NCBI GenBank assembly: GCA_021613535.1
Contig: CP075496.1
Span: 11,470,001-11,534,000 of the forward strand
Direction: 5' to 3'
DNA from: Adineta vaga
Taxonomy: Eukaryota; Rotifera
Length of the DNA: 64,000 nucleotides
Shown here: in pieces, positions 1 through 15,612 of the stretch
How positions within the stretch are numbered: position 1 is the first letter of the stretch
How the letters are laid out: every line of letters begins with the position of its first letter
Made by a program: the position numbers and the translations under genes
The notes under the pieces: generated by a model
Databases searched by the model: none
Told to the model about the DNA's origin: nothing
Seen by the model: only the letters and a program-made list of their open reading frames with translations

Positions 1-58
1 ACAAATAAAAACAGAATACAAATCTTTAAAATGGAGATTCTGATCATAATTTTATTTT

Positions 59-61
59 CAG
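59..61 (+). promoter_or_regulatory. 3' splice site directly before the TBC1D23 ATG
   Basis: A pyrimidine-rich stretch ending in cag abuts the ATG at 62. Either a first exon lies left of the window or this is a spliced-leader trans-splice acceptor. Confidence 0.5.
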
Positions 62-3213
<3,152 letters not shown>

Positions 3214-3955
3214 GTTTATTTATGTTTCTTTTTTAAAATTTGAATGTTTATTTCCTGTATTGGTGATTATTCTCTCCTGTCATTTTGAACAGAAAGAAAA
3301 ATAAAGAGCCGTTGACTTTTTACTTTTTAAATATCATTTATGTGTGTTTATTTCTGTTTTGTTATATCATTGATTGCAATACACATTTTATTTACATCTC
3401 TTTATCACTGTGGGATTAAGATATATATATAATCAATAAATAGATACATGTGCGTTTTAACAATCGAGCTTATTTATATATAATCCTGAACATTATCTGA
3501 AGAATAATTGCATAGAAGAAAGTGAATTTATTATGCAATAGATTTCTATTAGAGAACGATGACTAGATCAAAGATAGTTTTGATTGAATACTTGATAATT
3601 GAATAATTAGCTTTAATTAAATTTGTCAATATCTATCGATGTATTAAGTCGAATTGAATTTATTTTTTTGAAAAGAATTAGTTTTTCTGTCTGTTGAACA
3701 CGTTGCACAAAAGAAAGGAGAGTCAATTTGTCTAAGAGTATTCGAACAATACAACAACAATGTTTATACAAAAGAAAATCAAGGGTGAATAGTATTAGAT
3801 TAATCACCACAATTATGAGTTTCTCTACAGCAAAACAAAAAAGACGATGACAGAAATTCATTCTCTTTGAATTAGAAAGAAAAAAAGGTAAAACTAATTG
3901 ATTAAAAACAAAGAAAACATGAGATTAAGAAAAGAAAAACAAAAAATTATCTTGA
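3214..3955. other. Intergenic, convergent 3' ends
   Basis: This is AT-rich sequence between the converging ends of TBC1D23 and the FARP-type gene. Apart from the TBC1D23 poly(A) signal I see no gene. The open frame on the minus strand at 3613-3861 has no recognisable domain. Confidence 0.6.
3300..3305 (+). terminator. Poly(A) signal AATAAA of TBC1D23
   Basis: A canonical AATAAA lies 87 nt after the TBC1D23 stop codon. Confidence 0.6.
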
Positions 3956-6900
3956 CTAGTTGTTTGCCGTAACATTAGCTGTTGCACTTGAGACAACTTC
4001 CATCCATCTAAAGAATTTTCATGGTAAATTTCAATGAAAAAGAGAAAATTTATTTACCGATCAAAGGCATATTGACTTTCAGCACGAAAGAAGTAGACAT
4101 GATTTTTAAATTGAAGTTTAAATACAAAATCTTTATTCACACCATCGATTTCTACTGGTAATGAACTACGATAACCCAATAAAGGTAAAGATGCTAATGG
4201 AAAATCATCCTAATAGAAAGAAAATTTCGTTCGATAATCATTTTTTTTCTCAAAATAATGTATCAATTTACTTGATAAGTTTTATAAAAGAATAAACAAA
4301 AATTCGTAAACACCACCCATAATTTTTGCCAACCATTTGAATTTTTAAATTTTCGTAATAAATATCCACTTAATTGATTTTTTATTGATTGTTGATGATT
4401 ATCCATTGATACTGAAAGATTTCGATGCCAACATACATGCATGGTTGTATTTGCACGATGTTGAATACAAGATCGTTCCATTGGATGCAAATTTTCCTCT
4501 TCTAATGTTCCAACAAATGAATGATCAAGATTTTCCGATGATGCTGAACAAAATCACGTATATAATATATATATATCCTTGCAAAAATGCATCATACCAT
4601 TCGATTTTAATGTAGATGTATATTGATTTTTCTGTTCTTCAGAAGTTATCTTGATATTTTCAATAGCTGTATTCAAATCATTTAACCATTTATGTTTTTC
4701 ACTTTCCGAACTAGAAGAACGAAATTACATACAGACTAGTACGAAAATTTATTGAATATACCTTGCAGCTACGAGTAATGATCGTGTACCAGTATGAATA
4801 GTAATTGAATTTGGAATTTTCGTTCGTTCATCACTATCTTCTACCTAGAATCATAAGAATAGAATTTCAACTGATCAAATATAGATTCAATACGAACGTT
4901 CATCAATTTTAATGGAAGTTCACCGTGTAATTTAAACTGTAAAACTGGACTTGAACCCCGAGCACAATAAAGTAAAACATCAGAGAACTAAAAATAGACT
5001 ATGTTAATTTTCAAGAAGACAAATGAAGTAGTTCTTACAAGAAAAAACATTCGTTGTTGATAACCTTTTCGTGATAATTTTTGTAAACAACCTTCACGTA
5101 TAAATAACTAAATAGAAGTAAATTGAGATCACATGTTTTCAATTCAAAATTTCTTACTCGATCGTGTAGGATAGATAGATTATCTACACCAATCAAATCA
5201 CGTTGAAGTTCAATTAATTTCTGTCGATTTTGCTAGAAAAGAAAGACATTATGAAACTTCTATGAACAAAAAGAAAGAGAATCAAAATTATACTAAGAAT
5301 GTTAATGATTCTGTAAAATTTTCAATAAGATCTTGAATTTTAATATAAATTCCATAACAATCTTGATAATCGATATCATGATTATTATGTCTATAATAAA
5401 CAAGTAATTCTAAAATAAGGAAACAATTGATTAATACAAGAAAAGATTGGCAATGTATAAATCGTTACTTTCAAGTAAACTTCCATAATGTAATAATCGT
5501 TGTAATGGTTTAAGTAGAAATGAAATAATTGATAAATAACAAAATTTTTGAGATTCAAATTCTTTATAAATCATATCAAAATGTCGATTATGTTTGAGGA
5601 TATATTCAAGTTCATTTAATAGATGTTCATAATTTTCGATGTAATTTTCATATTTCTAGAAAACAACAAATATTTATATGAAATAAAACTTTAATTATTT
5701 ACTGGAAAAATTTCCATCAAATTCATAATTAAATCACCGATATGTTGATTTGTTTTATCTCCATTTAAACATTCATTACTTGCAACTGAACGAGTTTCCC
5801 TATAAAGAATAAATTTGATGATATGCATCAGAAAATTCATGTCTTCATACCAAACAGATATTCTTTGTTCAAGTTGCCGAAGAAATTGACTATGAAAATT
5901 ATAAATCGGAACTAAATGTGTAAATAATAAATCTGATAAATTCACTAATGAATCATGTTCTGAATGAAACGATTGTTGAATCATATCATCAGTATCATTT
6001 AAATTATATAAATCATTTTGTTGATTGATAATCAACATTAATTCACGACGAAAACTATCCGCAATGACTTCAATATCTTTTTTATAAGTTCGTTCAGTCA
6101 TTAATAATTCTTTGCAGATGAAAAATGCACGATCATGAATAGATGAGATGATCATTGTTGATGAAACAGATGTCGGAAAGATAACTGGTGCAGTAGGTGG
6201 TAGAACGGTACCAATTAATCGCTAAATAAATTATCCTTTAGTGAATCAATGACATTTAATCAAGGAGAAATATCATACCGGAATACCAGCAACTGCTTGT
6301 GTCATTTGATATGATGTGGAAGGGATTATTTTCGATGCTAAATTTCAAACAAAAAGATTGAGAAACTGTTCTTTAATTAATTCATTTCAAACGTAAGAAT
6401 ATCACGAATGTACTCGACATCTGTATATATTTACAGATCAATTTTAATGAGAATCTAAGGAAAAGATGGAAACCATCTGATAATCAATGATAAGATCTAC
6501 ATAGATTATTCAGTCGAATGGAACAAGACATGGGTACATTTTGTAATTCAACTTCTATCTAGTTTGTATTATTTTATGAATACATACGTGATTGATGATG
6601 TGTATTCGTTATTGCTCTTGATTCGATTTTATTTAAATTTATCGTTGTTGAACAATATTCATGAATAATTGGTGCTGTATGAGACTATGATAAACAAAAG
6701 AAGACATTAGATTTCACTGATTCTTTTTTTTGTCCTTGATTTTTCTTTGCTTCTAAGAACTTACTTTATCATTATCATCGATAATTGGATCGTCTTTTTT
6801 ATTCAATGAAAGTAGCGGTATATTTTCAGTAATTGAAGATCTTAAAAGAAGAATTGGTTTTTACTAAGTTCTAATCATTTTACTCTTATTATTCATTACC

Positions 6901-7104
6901 TTTTCGTAGGACTATTCATTTCAATATTCTCATCATATTGTTTATGTAAACTTAATCTTTTTGCAACAGAAATTAATTGTTGTTCAATATTAGAAGATTT
7001 TCGTGGTGGAGTTTGATTTATTTGAGATGGTATAGGTCGATGATTATTAACAAATCCACTAATTTCTCGTCGATGTTGATCATTTGTTACAATTGAATCT
7101 CCTG
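3956..7104 (-). CDS. FARP: DH-PH-PH half of a FARP-type Rho guanine nucleotide exchange factor
   Basis: Read from high to low coordinates, exons encode a polar linker (about 7104-6200), a RhoGEF (DH) domain (about 6155-5200, starting 'FFICKELLMTERTYKKDIEV'), a first PH domain (about 5200-4650) and a second PH domain (about 4570-3956). The last PH contains 'GYLLRKFKNSNGWQKLWVVF' and ends 'FFRAESQYAFDRWMEVVSSA', close to the C-terminus of FARP1/FARP2. The domain order matches FARP, where the DH-PH unit activates Rac-type GTPases downstream of membrane receptors. The leftmost exon in transcription order starts at a splice acceptor near 7104 in a frame needing a phase-1 donor, so it has no ATG of its own. 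It must be spliced from upstream, most likely from the FERM half at 7958-12043. The donor could not be identified. Confidence 0.88.
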
Positions 7105-7957
7105 TAATTAAGAATAAAATTGATTCAAGTTTAAAGATCTCTTTTCATTTATATTCACTGTCTTCAATAAATCTGATCGGATTGATTATTTCTGTAGATT
7201 GTTTTCTTTGCTATTATTCTCTATCGCATTTATTTTCTTTCGTAATACATTATTTTCCAGAACGAGTTTCAACACGATACAAAAAAAGACAGAGAGAGAG
7301 AGAAAGAGAGAAAATCTTCACATATACGCATACAATTGTCAAGTTAAGCGAAACAACAAACAATTTATTATTTAGCATACAAACAAAAATCAGGGATATC
7401 ATCTAAACGTACGGATATATATATATATATATTATTTATTAATATAGAGACAAACAAACAGAAAGCGCGTACTGTTTACAAAGATAATCATAAGTCGCCG
7501 GGTTGAGTTATATGTTTGTTTATTTTTTTTCCAAAGAAAAAAGAAAGAAAGAGTGAACCGAATCATAATATAAGATAATCTATTACTACTATCTAACCCT
7601 CACTCGTTCTCATTCGCAATTCTTTTGTTTTGACTAACTAAATAAAGGCAAACACACCCACACACACACACATATATCTATATATATCCCTGATGATGTC
7701 AAAAAAAAAATAGAATTCCATGATCAACAGAAGAAAAAAGAACTACTACTCATATTCTTACTTACTTAAAATAGAAAGCGAAAATTAGTTTTTTTCATTA
7801 ATGATAAGACTAGAAGGAAAAAGAAAGAAAATCTGTACAAATTCAATAGAATAGATATGCCTAAAAGAGTAACAATATAATGACTAGGGAAAAACTGAAT
7901 GAAGAAGAAGAAAAATTTTAGTAGAACATGAAAAGAGAAAACCAAGAAGAGATCTAT
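7105..7957 (-). other. Gap between the two FARP halves: intron or 3'UTR, with simple repeats
   Basis: No coding sequence is visible. The stretch holds a GA run near 7292-7312, a TA run near 7413-7432 and a CA run near 7655-7670. It is either an intron joining the FERM and DH halves or the 3'UTR of a FERM-only isoform. TTTATT (AATAAA on the minus strand) occurs near 7433. Confidence 0.5.
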
Positions 7958-10900
7958 TCACTTGTTATGATGATGACGGTGAACAAAAACGGAACGAAAA
8001 CCCGCAGCTTTATTTAAATGATTTGAAAGTGAATCATCGCTTGAAGAATTGAGATTTTCATTTGAACGATGTTTTTGTTGTTGTTGATGGCGTCGTTGAG
8101 TACGCAATGGTGGGGGTGGAGGTTGAGATAGAGGAGATATAGGAGATGAAGCAGTCAGTTTTGGACTCGATGCAGTTGCTGGAATAATACAAGTTTTCAA
8201 ACTCGTACTTATCGATATTGTTGGATTTGAATCGGAATCATCACTAAAATCGAGTAGACGTGCGGATAATGGACGTTGATAGCGTTTCGATTGATTATCA
8301 AGAATAGGTGGACATGGAACATGCATAGATGATGCGTAAGATGATACAGATGAAGCACGAGAAGAACGCGTTGATGATGAAGATGAAATAACATTAGGAA
8401 CAGTAGAAGAATGAATAAAAAGAGGTGGAAGAGAAACAGAAGATTGTGATGGAGCTATATCATTCGAGACAATATTAAAAAATTTCAATTTAGCTTCAGA
8501 AAATGTCGAAAAATCGGAGCGTTGCAAGTCATGTAGATTATTTCCACTTGGATATGCTGCAAAACATGTTTGAGCAGCTAATTTACGACTGACATCAGTC
8601 CAATCTGTTGTTGTAGTAAATGCTGGACTTGATTTCGTGCGTAAACGTGAAACAAGATTGTTAGCATCATGTTCATTATCATTATTCGTATCAGTTTTTC
8701 CAGTTCGTAGAATACATGATTTATGATGAGGTATATGACAAGATCCAGCAAACATTTGCGCTCGACGTTCTAACATATATTGAGTCAATGCGCGTGAACA
8801 TGCTTGTTCGACAAGACGATCGACAGTAGCTAATAGTTGTCTTTCTTCTTCGACGATTTGTCTGAGAATTGATTCAATTATTTGTCGAGCTAATTCAATT
8901 ACATCTTCGGGAGTTTCTTTGTCAGACAATGGAATAGTTTGATCATTTGCGATTGTATCATCTTGCCATGAGAGACTATTGACTGATGGTAATGTACGTC
9001 GATCAATATATTCAACGTAATCTGTCATACGTGGTAATGAATGTGGTTTTGAACGAATTTCTAGAACTATTGGTGGTGATACATTTCGTAATGAGATATC
9101 TTCATGAGTATCGTTGATTTTCGAACCAAGTAAACGTTCGATTAATGGTGGTTCTAAGATAGATGATGAGGAAGATGAGGGTGAATTTGATGGTGAATGA
9201 GTTAAATCTAACGATAATGCCCGTTGACTTTGCAATGAATGTGAACGTTGTTGTTGTTGTTGTTGTTGTTCTTGATTTTGATTTGGTAAATCATTAGATA
9301 TCGGAGTAATACATATAGAATGAGATCCACCGGATGAATTTCGCGTATTTAAATACATTTTTAACGATGCTGAATAGCGTTTTACTAGTTCATTCTCATT
9401 TGATTTCTCTGATTCATCTTCTTTCCTCTGATTATTATTATTGTTATTATTATGATAAATTTCTAAGCATACTCGATTTTCTTTTTTATGATTCGATTCA
9501 CTGTAATCTTCTTCTTCCTCTTCATCATCATGAAAGTTTTTACGAAGAATATTTTCTACACCCGGCGACTTACCTTTATCTAATTCATTCGATTCACTAG
9601 CATATTTGGAATTTATCGATTGTTCAATGTCAATATTATCTTGGGAAGGAACAGTTATTTCCGGTTGTGATTGTGACAGTGGTGGTGGTGGAAGCGGTGG
9701 AGATGAGGCGGAGAACGATCCATTTGTTCGTTTTTCTGTCGATTCATCCTCTGGATTTTGGACATTTTCTTTGTCTTTATTATCTTCATCATCAGTATTT
9801 TCGTCATCTGATAAATCGTATTTATCTCGACTAAATCTTGAATCTAATGTTCGACTACCATGTGTTGATGAATCATCATGATAGACTTGCTGATAAACAT
9901 CATTTGGTGTTGTAGAAATTATTGCATCCGTATTTGCACTTTCTCCTATTGTAGTTGTTGTTGTCATGATTAATGTTTGATTTGTTATTGGAATTCCAAT
10001 TGGACGTGTTTGATAACGAGAAGAATCTGCTGATGATACGTTTGTATCTTGACTTCGCATTGTATCAGATGTTCGAAGTGCTGCACCAGGTGAACGATGT
10101 GAACGAGTACTTGGTGGTGCTACTGTTCGAGTATTGGAATACGATCTAAGAGAACAAAATAATATTATGATAAAAAAAAGAATGATTGAATGTCATTTTT
10201 CGAATGTTTTACCGATCAAATGTTCGACTTTTAACATAATGTTCACGTGCATATTCCGTCATTTCCTTTTGTGTTCGACCATTATATCGAAATGATGAAC
10301 CACGTGTTAATAGTCGAGTTCTTGAACGTGATGTTCGTTTAATAGTTACACAGCGAAAGAAAGCATGATATTCAATACATTTTTTCCAAAAATTTTTACA
10401 TTCATCACGTGTATGGAAATAAAATTCTACTGTATCTTTATAATAGCCCTTTGAATAGAAGAAGAAAAGGAAGGATTGTTTTGCTTTCCTTCAAATCAAT
10501 CAAACTTACATATCCTTCAGGTTGTAATTTGATAAGAAATTTTTTTCGTTTAAAACTTAATTTACGAATTTTTGCCCATGAAAACGTATTAATTTTCGTT
10601 ATATTTTGAAAGACAAGGATTCCCATATGCGCAACAGATAAATTAAGATTGACTTGTTCATGATCTTTAGCCGGATGCATTTTTATGCCATATAATTCAA
10701 CTTTCCGAGCGATATCAAGTAGATTAAGATCGGCATCAGCAGGAAATTGACCGCTTTAATTAACGAAAAAAAAACAGGATATATTTCGTTTATTCAAACG
10801 ATTTCTCTTGACATGAAAACTTACATATGATTCTTATGAAAATTCATTATACGAATTTCATTTTCAGCAGTTTGATGAAGAAAAAATTTTCTCCCACCAA

Positions 10901-12043
10901 GATAACTTGGATTATTATTATATGATTCCAGATAATCACCAATTTCCGCTAGAATAAAATTCAATTATACAAAAAAATGTCAAATTATCTTCTTTATCTC
11001 GATCTTCCCGTTTACCTTGAACGATATAAGAGGCAAGTAAAGCAGCAGTATTGTCACTACATAGTAGTGTACCAATATGAAGATCACGTTTAATTTGTAG
11101 CGCAAAGAGATACCTAAAAAGGAAAGTATTCAATAAGAAACAAGAGACTAAGATATTTTCGTGATTAAGAAAATTGAATTAGGATTTCGTCTTAGTCAAG
11201 GTTTTACTTGTTGATAAAGAGAGCAAATTGCATACTTGCCTCAGGGTGAATAAAGATTGAATGACGAAATAAATAAATAAGTAGGATACTTAAGAAAAGA
11301 TTTTTTACCTGGTAAATTCTTCTTCCAATTGTCCAGGATCTGGTGTATAAAATTTAACACAAAACGAAAATTTCGTGTCTGTAACTTGTTTAAGTACAGG
11401 TTTATCCATTTCCAACCAACACTAAATAAAAATAAATAATCAATATTATTTATCTTCTCTTTCCTTTCCATGTAATACATACAGCATTTCGATGGCTATC
11501 AAGGTATTCAAGCGCAAAATAATCAGTTTCCAGTAAATCAATAAAGTTACAAACAATTGTAAACAATTCTTGTCCAGTTGCTTTTGGCTAGAAAGAAAAA
11601 CGCAAACAATGTTTATAATGAAGCTCTTGAATCACTCAAGCAAATGTATAGATCGAGAGTAAATACAGATGAGACTTGTTTCTTCTGATAATAACTTCCA
11701 ATGTCATCATCATCATCTGAATCATAATGATGATGATAGACGTGTGGATCTGTATTTGTATGCAATAAGCAATTAACCTCGACCATCGTTGGAAAAGGCC
11801 ATTGCAAACACATACACAAATACGAGACTCCTATCTAGTGTTTCTGTTTTGACAAACTCATCATACAGTTGTTGACTATGATTGATAGCGCTTGATGTTA
11901 AATCGGGTACAAAATGACAAAAACTTCTGTGACATTTATTGGATACTTACATCAATATGAAATGGTAATTCTCGATCGTCGAGCATACGAACTTTACATG
12001 ATATTTGTTTGGCAGTTTTGGCTTTTGTCATTGTTGAACTCAT
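7958..12043 (-). CDS. FARP: FERM and FERM-adjacent half of a FARP-type protein, with a long disordered tail
   Basis: The start codon at 12043 opens '[20 protein letters not shown]', the first strand of a FERM F1 lobe. Exons then give F1 (to about 11320), F2 ('[20 protein letters not shown]', about 11115-11015) and F3 ('[20 protein letters not shown]' and '[17 protein letters not shown]', about 10640-10510). The FERM-adjacent motif '[15 protein letters not shown]' lies near 10300. All match FARP1/FARP2 closely. A single large exon (about 10145-7958) then encodes roughly 700 residues rich in Ser, Asn, Asp and Pro with a polyglutamine run near 9250, ending at a TGA at 7958. Vertebrate FARP linkers are much shorter. 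A FERM-only product would resemble FRMD7. The exon probably also contains a donor for the DH-PH-PH exons downstream. The intron at about 11950-11590 is long (about 360 nt). Confidence 0.9.
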
Positions 12044-14996
12044 TGAAGAGAAAATCCGTTGTTTATATATGTATATGTTTGTTAGTGTTATTGCGTGTTT
12101 ATTGTTATTCTAATTATTAATATTAGGAAAGTTTGCTTTGTCTTTGTCGATTGTTTATTTTCAATCGTTAATAATGTTGAAATCCGAATTTATCGTGGAC
12201 GGATAACATATGGACAAGAAGAAAGACAACAGCTGAATTCCATCGTTGTCATCGTTCAAAGTCAATGATTTGTTTGTCCTAGTCGCGCGATGGTAGTAGC
12301 TCTCGATGCATCATCGTCGTCGTCATCACCATCATCTTTATGATCATCTTATCTAGAAGAAACATTCCATATATTTATATATATATATATATATATGTAA
12401 ACTAAAACCATCTATCTGTTTGTCGTCATCATCATTGTCGATGTTCATGACTTGTATGAGGAGTCATGGTCGACGCATATATACAAGAATCCCTCGCGTT
12501 TGTTTTAATAACGCATCACTTTTTCTCTGCTCTTTCTATATACAAATCACATGTTGAACAGGCTAACCCTCTACTGTGTCTATTGAAACTTGTTATCAGT
12601 AAGAATAATAATGATGACGAAAGTATAGAATACATATGAAGCAAAACCATAGAAATGTTGAAAAAATTCCTTACCACTTCAGATACACATATATTCGAGG
12701 GAATAAAGATATGAATAAGCAGGCCTGTCGGAAAGGCAAGAAGATAAAAAAAGACAAGACAATTAATCGATTAAATAAATGATTAATAACAGAAGAAGAA
12801 AAAAAAAAGAAGCATCGAATACAGATTTTTTTTCGCTTCACATATGCGTACTCTATCTCATTTTTTCTTTGATACTGACCGATTTTTTTTGTCACTCACT
12901 ATCGTTCTTGCCATTTTCCATTAAATTGTCTATGGCTTTTTTTTGCTTCACGACAATGATGACGACTGACAATCCATCATCTCCTTTCTGGCGGCAATGT
13001 CGTTTGGCTATCGTTTCTTTCTTTCTCTCTTGTTTCTTGTCGTTCTCTCTTTCTCAGTCTCTTTCTTCTTTATCCTCTGTTACTCAAGTAGAAGAGACTA
13101 GGAATAGCAAAGCCAGTCATCGTAATGCATCTCATAGAAAGACAATTGCTCAACATACTAGTTCTTCTTTTCTTTTCTTGATGCATCTTCCTCGATTCCT
13201 CTCTTTTTTTTCTCTTTTTTTGCTTCTTATTTAGCTCTATCGTTGATGATAATGATGATGATGATGATCTCTCTCTCTCACTCTCTCACTGTATAGGCTG
13301 GATGCCTAAACGCATTCTCATCATCATCATCAACCAGCTTCCCTCTCTCCGCTACACGCACATATTAACAGTTGGTTGTACCAAAAGAAATGATGACGAA
13401 GATATGCGCATGTTTCTCTAATCGGCTTCTTTTCATTCTGTCTCTTGCATATTTTGGTCAGACACACATAGAAATAAGAACACTTCGAATGAGATACTGA
13501 TGATGTCGGTTGTAATATATCCTATCAAGTTTTAGGAAAAAAGAAGAAAAAAAAAGCGACATACTACCAAATAATAGACTGTCTAACGCTTCATTCTTTG
13601 TCTATTTTCTGAATCATTGATAATAAATAGATCGACTGAATAGAACAGACTCGCTCGTTCACACATTTTTTTAATGTTTGGCATTTTATTAGAAATAAAT
13701 CGAAGAATCGTTTGACTTTGTAGACAGGCGATAGAGACAGGAAACGAAGCACATTAATGAACCGGATGTCTACTTGGGATCGTTCATCTATTGTTGTATA
13801 CACACCTTTTCGATTTTTTTTGCTACTCATCATCTACATCATCATGTTCTATTTGTCATTAATTTCAACATAAACTTATGCGTATAAAATTCTGTATGCA
13901 AATACGATGTGCACTATGATAATTGAAAAAGAAAACAGAAATATACAATGTTTGATGCTAGCTGATCAAGTATTTCAATAGAAAAATATATAACGTATCT
14001 TGCTATCTTTATTTCTCTTGTTTTATTCCCAAGATAGAAACGAGTCTCTCTATTTCTATTATGAAAAAAAAATCATGCACAAATATTGTAATATTTCACA
14101 ATTTGTTGGTTTCTTCCGGCTCTTTTCACCAAAGAATATGAAGCTCAAGAAATGTCAACAGACATTAAAGATGTCAGCTTTTAATTGAAACTAGTTCATC
14201 TTCTGTTCAAATATGTTGTTTTTTTTCTGTCTCTCTTCACATTCCATATACATGCATGTTCATATGCTGGATGATTTTACTGATTGATGTTAACTGTTAA
14301 TAAGCATTTACGCGCAAAACAAAAGTATGAGAATACTAGAATAGATAGAATACTTCGTCTTATTAATCGACAACATACAACGCCGCAACATATTCACTCA
14401 ACATGCTAGATGTGTTGCTCTAATTCAATTAATTATTCAATCCAAATACATTTTCACTCTTTCTTCCTTTCTTTCTTTCTATGTTTCTTTCCACATTCAT
14501 TGCTACATTTCATTTCGTTCGATTTTTCTCTCTCTTTTGATTTAATAAAAAAAGACATTCGATCGAGAAATTGACTTCTTTCAAAGAATTAAGACGAAAA
14601 ACAACATTGATGTTCGCTTACCAATTGAAAAATATTTGTCTTAATAAACATCTTCACCAAAAGAAAAATCGTACTCAACTTATTCAATTTCCTTCTATAT
14701 TGTCAAAATGTATATAATACTTAAGATGACAGTTACTGAGCAATTAAAGGAGAGAAGAGAAAAGCAGGAAGAATGCAACAATGACAAATCTTCGAAAAAA
14801 AAGGAACAACTATGTAAATAAACAGTATCATGCTATGATACAAAAACAATAAAAATCTCTTAATGGTTCCAGTTTCGACCAATGATAGAAGCGATATGAA
14901 AAATATCTCTGATTGGTTGAAGGAAAAGAAAACCGAGTAAACAACAGATTTATAGTGTGTTGAGATTTGGTTTTATTTTTCAATTAAATAAAGATT
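12044..14996. other. Long intergenic spacer with microsatellites
   Basis: No conserved coding sequence was recognised in this 3 kb between the divergent FARP and NDUFB9 genes. It contains a TA run (about 12375-12396), pyrimidine-rich tracts (about 13015-13080 and 13195-13230), CT/CA runs near 13268-13290 and a GAT/ATC inverted repeat. The longest open frame (12779-13234, plus strand) is Phe/Ser/Leu-rich low complexity over a polypyrimidine tract. The spacer probably carries the promoters of both genes. Confidence 0.55.
13242..13337. repeat. GAT/ATC microsatellite inverted repeat
   Basis: A (GAT)n-like arm beginning gttgatgat (about 13242-13267) is followed by CT-rich sequence and then a (TCA)n arm ending atcatcaac (about 13317-13335). 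The arms can pair over about 20 nt with a loop of about 50 nt. Confidence 0.55.
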
Positions 14997-15612
14997 ATGT
15001 CGAATTTACCGACAACATTTTTAACACATTCACAACGTGTTTGTCGATTATATAAATCCTTATTTGTTCTCGCTCGTCGAGAACATTGGCCTGACAGGTT
15101 AAATTTTCCAAAATCAAAAACAAAACTTTCAAACTAACACATTTTTCTGTAGGTTAGCCTATCGTCAACGTATGGTAGAATATCGTGCACGTCTTGATGC
15201 TAATAAAAATGTTCAAGATTTAATGAGAGCAAAACGATTATTAATTGCAGGAGAAGAAGAATTAAAGAAAGCAATGTATTGGCATACAGAAAATTTTAAC
15301 TGTAAGAATTTTCATTGAAATCTAAAATTCAACTGATGTCAAAATTTGATTTTCTTTAAGTTCCTGAATCACCCTCTGGCATTGCAGAAGGTCGATACCC
15401 TACACCTGACGATTCTGTAAGTATTGATCTGTTTCCTAAATTCTTGTATTATAACTTCTACTTTTTGTGATAAAAAAAAGGCACTTGATTCATGGCATCC
15501 ATTGGAAAAAGCTCAATATCCAACATATTTTGCTACACGTGAAAAACGAAAGAAAGCTTATATGGAATGGTATCTTAAACGATATGGTGTTCCAGATCCA
15601 CCAATGATGTAA
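14997..15612 (+). CDS. NDUFB9: NADH dehydrogenase [ubiquinone] 1 beta subcomplex subunit 9 (LYR protein B22)
   Basis: Four exons (14997-15097, 15153-15301, 15361-15416, 15481-15612) join in frame into about 145 residues. The N-terminus 'FLTHSQRVCRLYKSL' has the L-Y-R/K motif and flanking pattern of the LYR family. The C-terminal half has 'FPESPSGIAEGRY' and 'DSWHPLEKAQYPTYFATRE', matching the conserved FPDSPGG and DDWHPSEKAMYPDYFAKRE blocks of NDUFB9. The protein is an accessory subunit of the membrane arm of mitochondrial complex I and binds the acyl carrier protein through the LYR motif. It is shorter than human NDUFB9 because the C-terminal tail is missing. The three introns are 55, 59 and 64 nt. 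Confidence 0.93.

Noticed and set aside
9334-9881. Plus-strand frames inside the large FARP exon, one Ser/Gly-rich.
   Set aside because: They are opposite-strand shadows of the Ser/Asp/Pro-rich FARP tail.
12779-13234. A 151-codon plus-strand frame in the 12-15 kb spacer.
   Set aside because: It is Phe/Ser/Leu-rich low complexity made by polypyrimidine tracts, with no recognisable domain.
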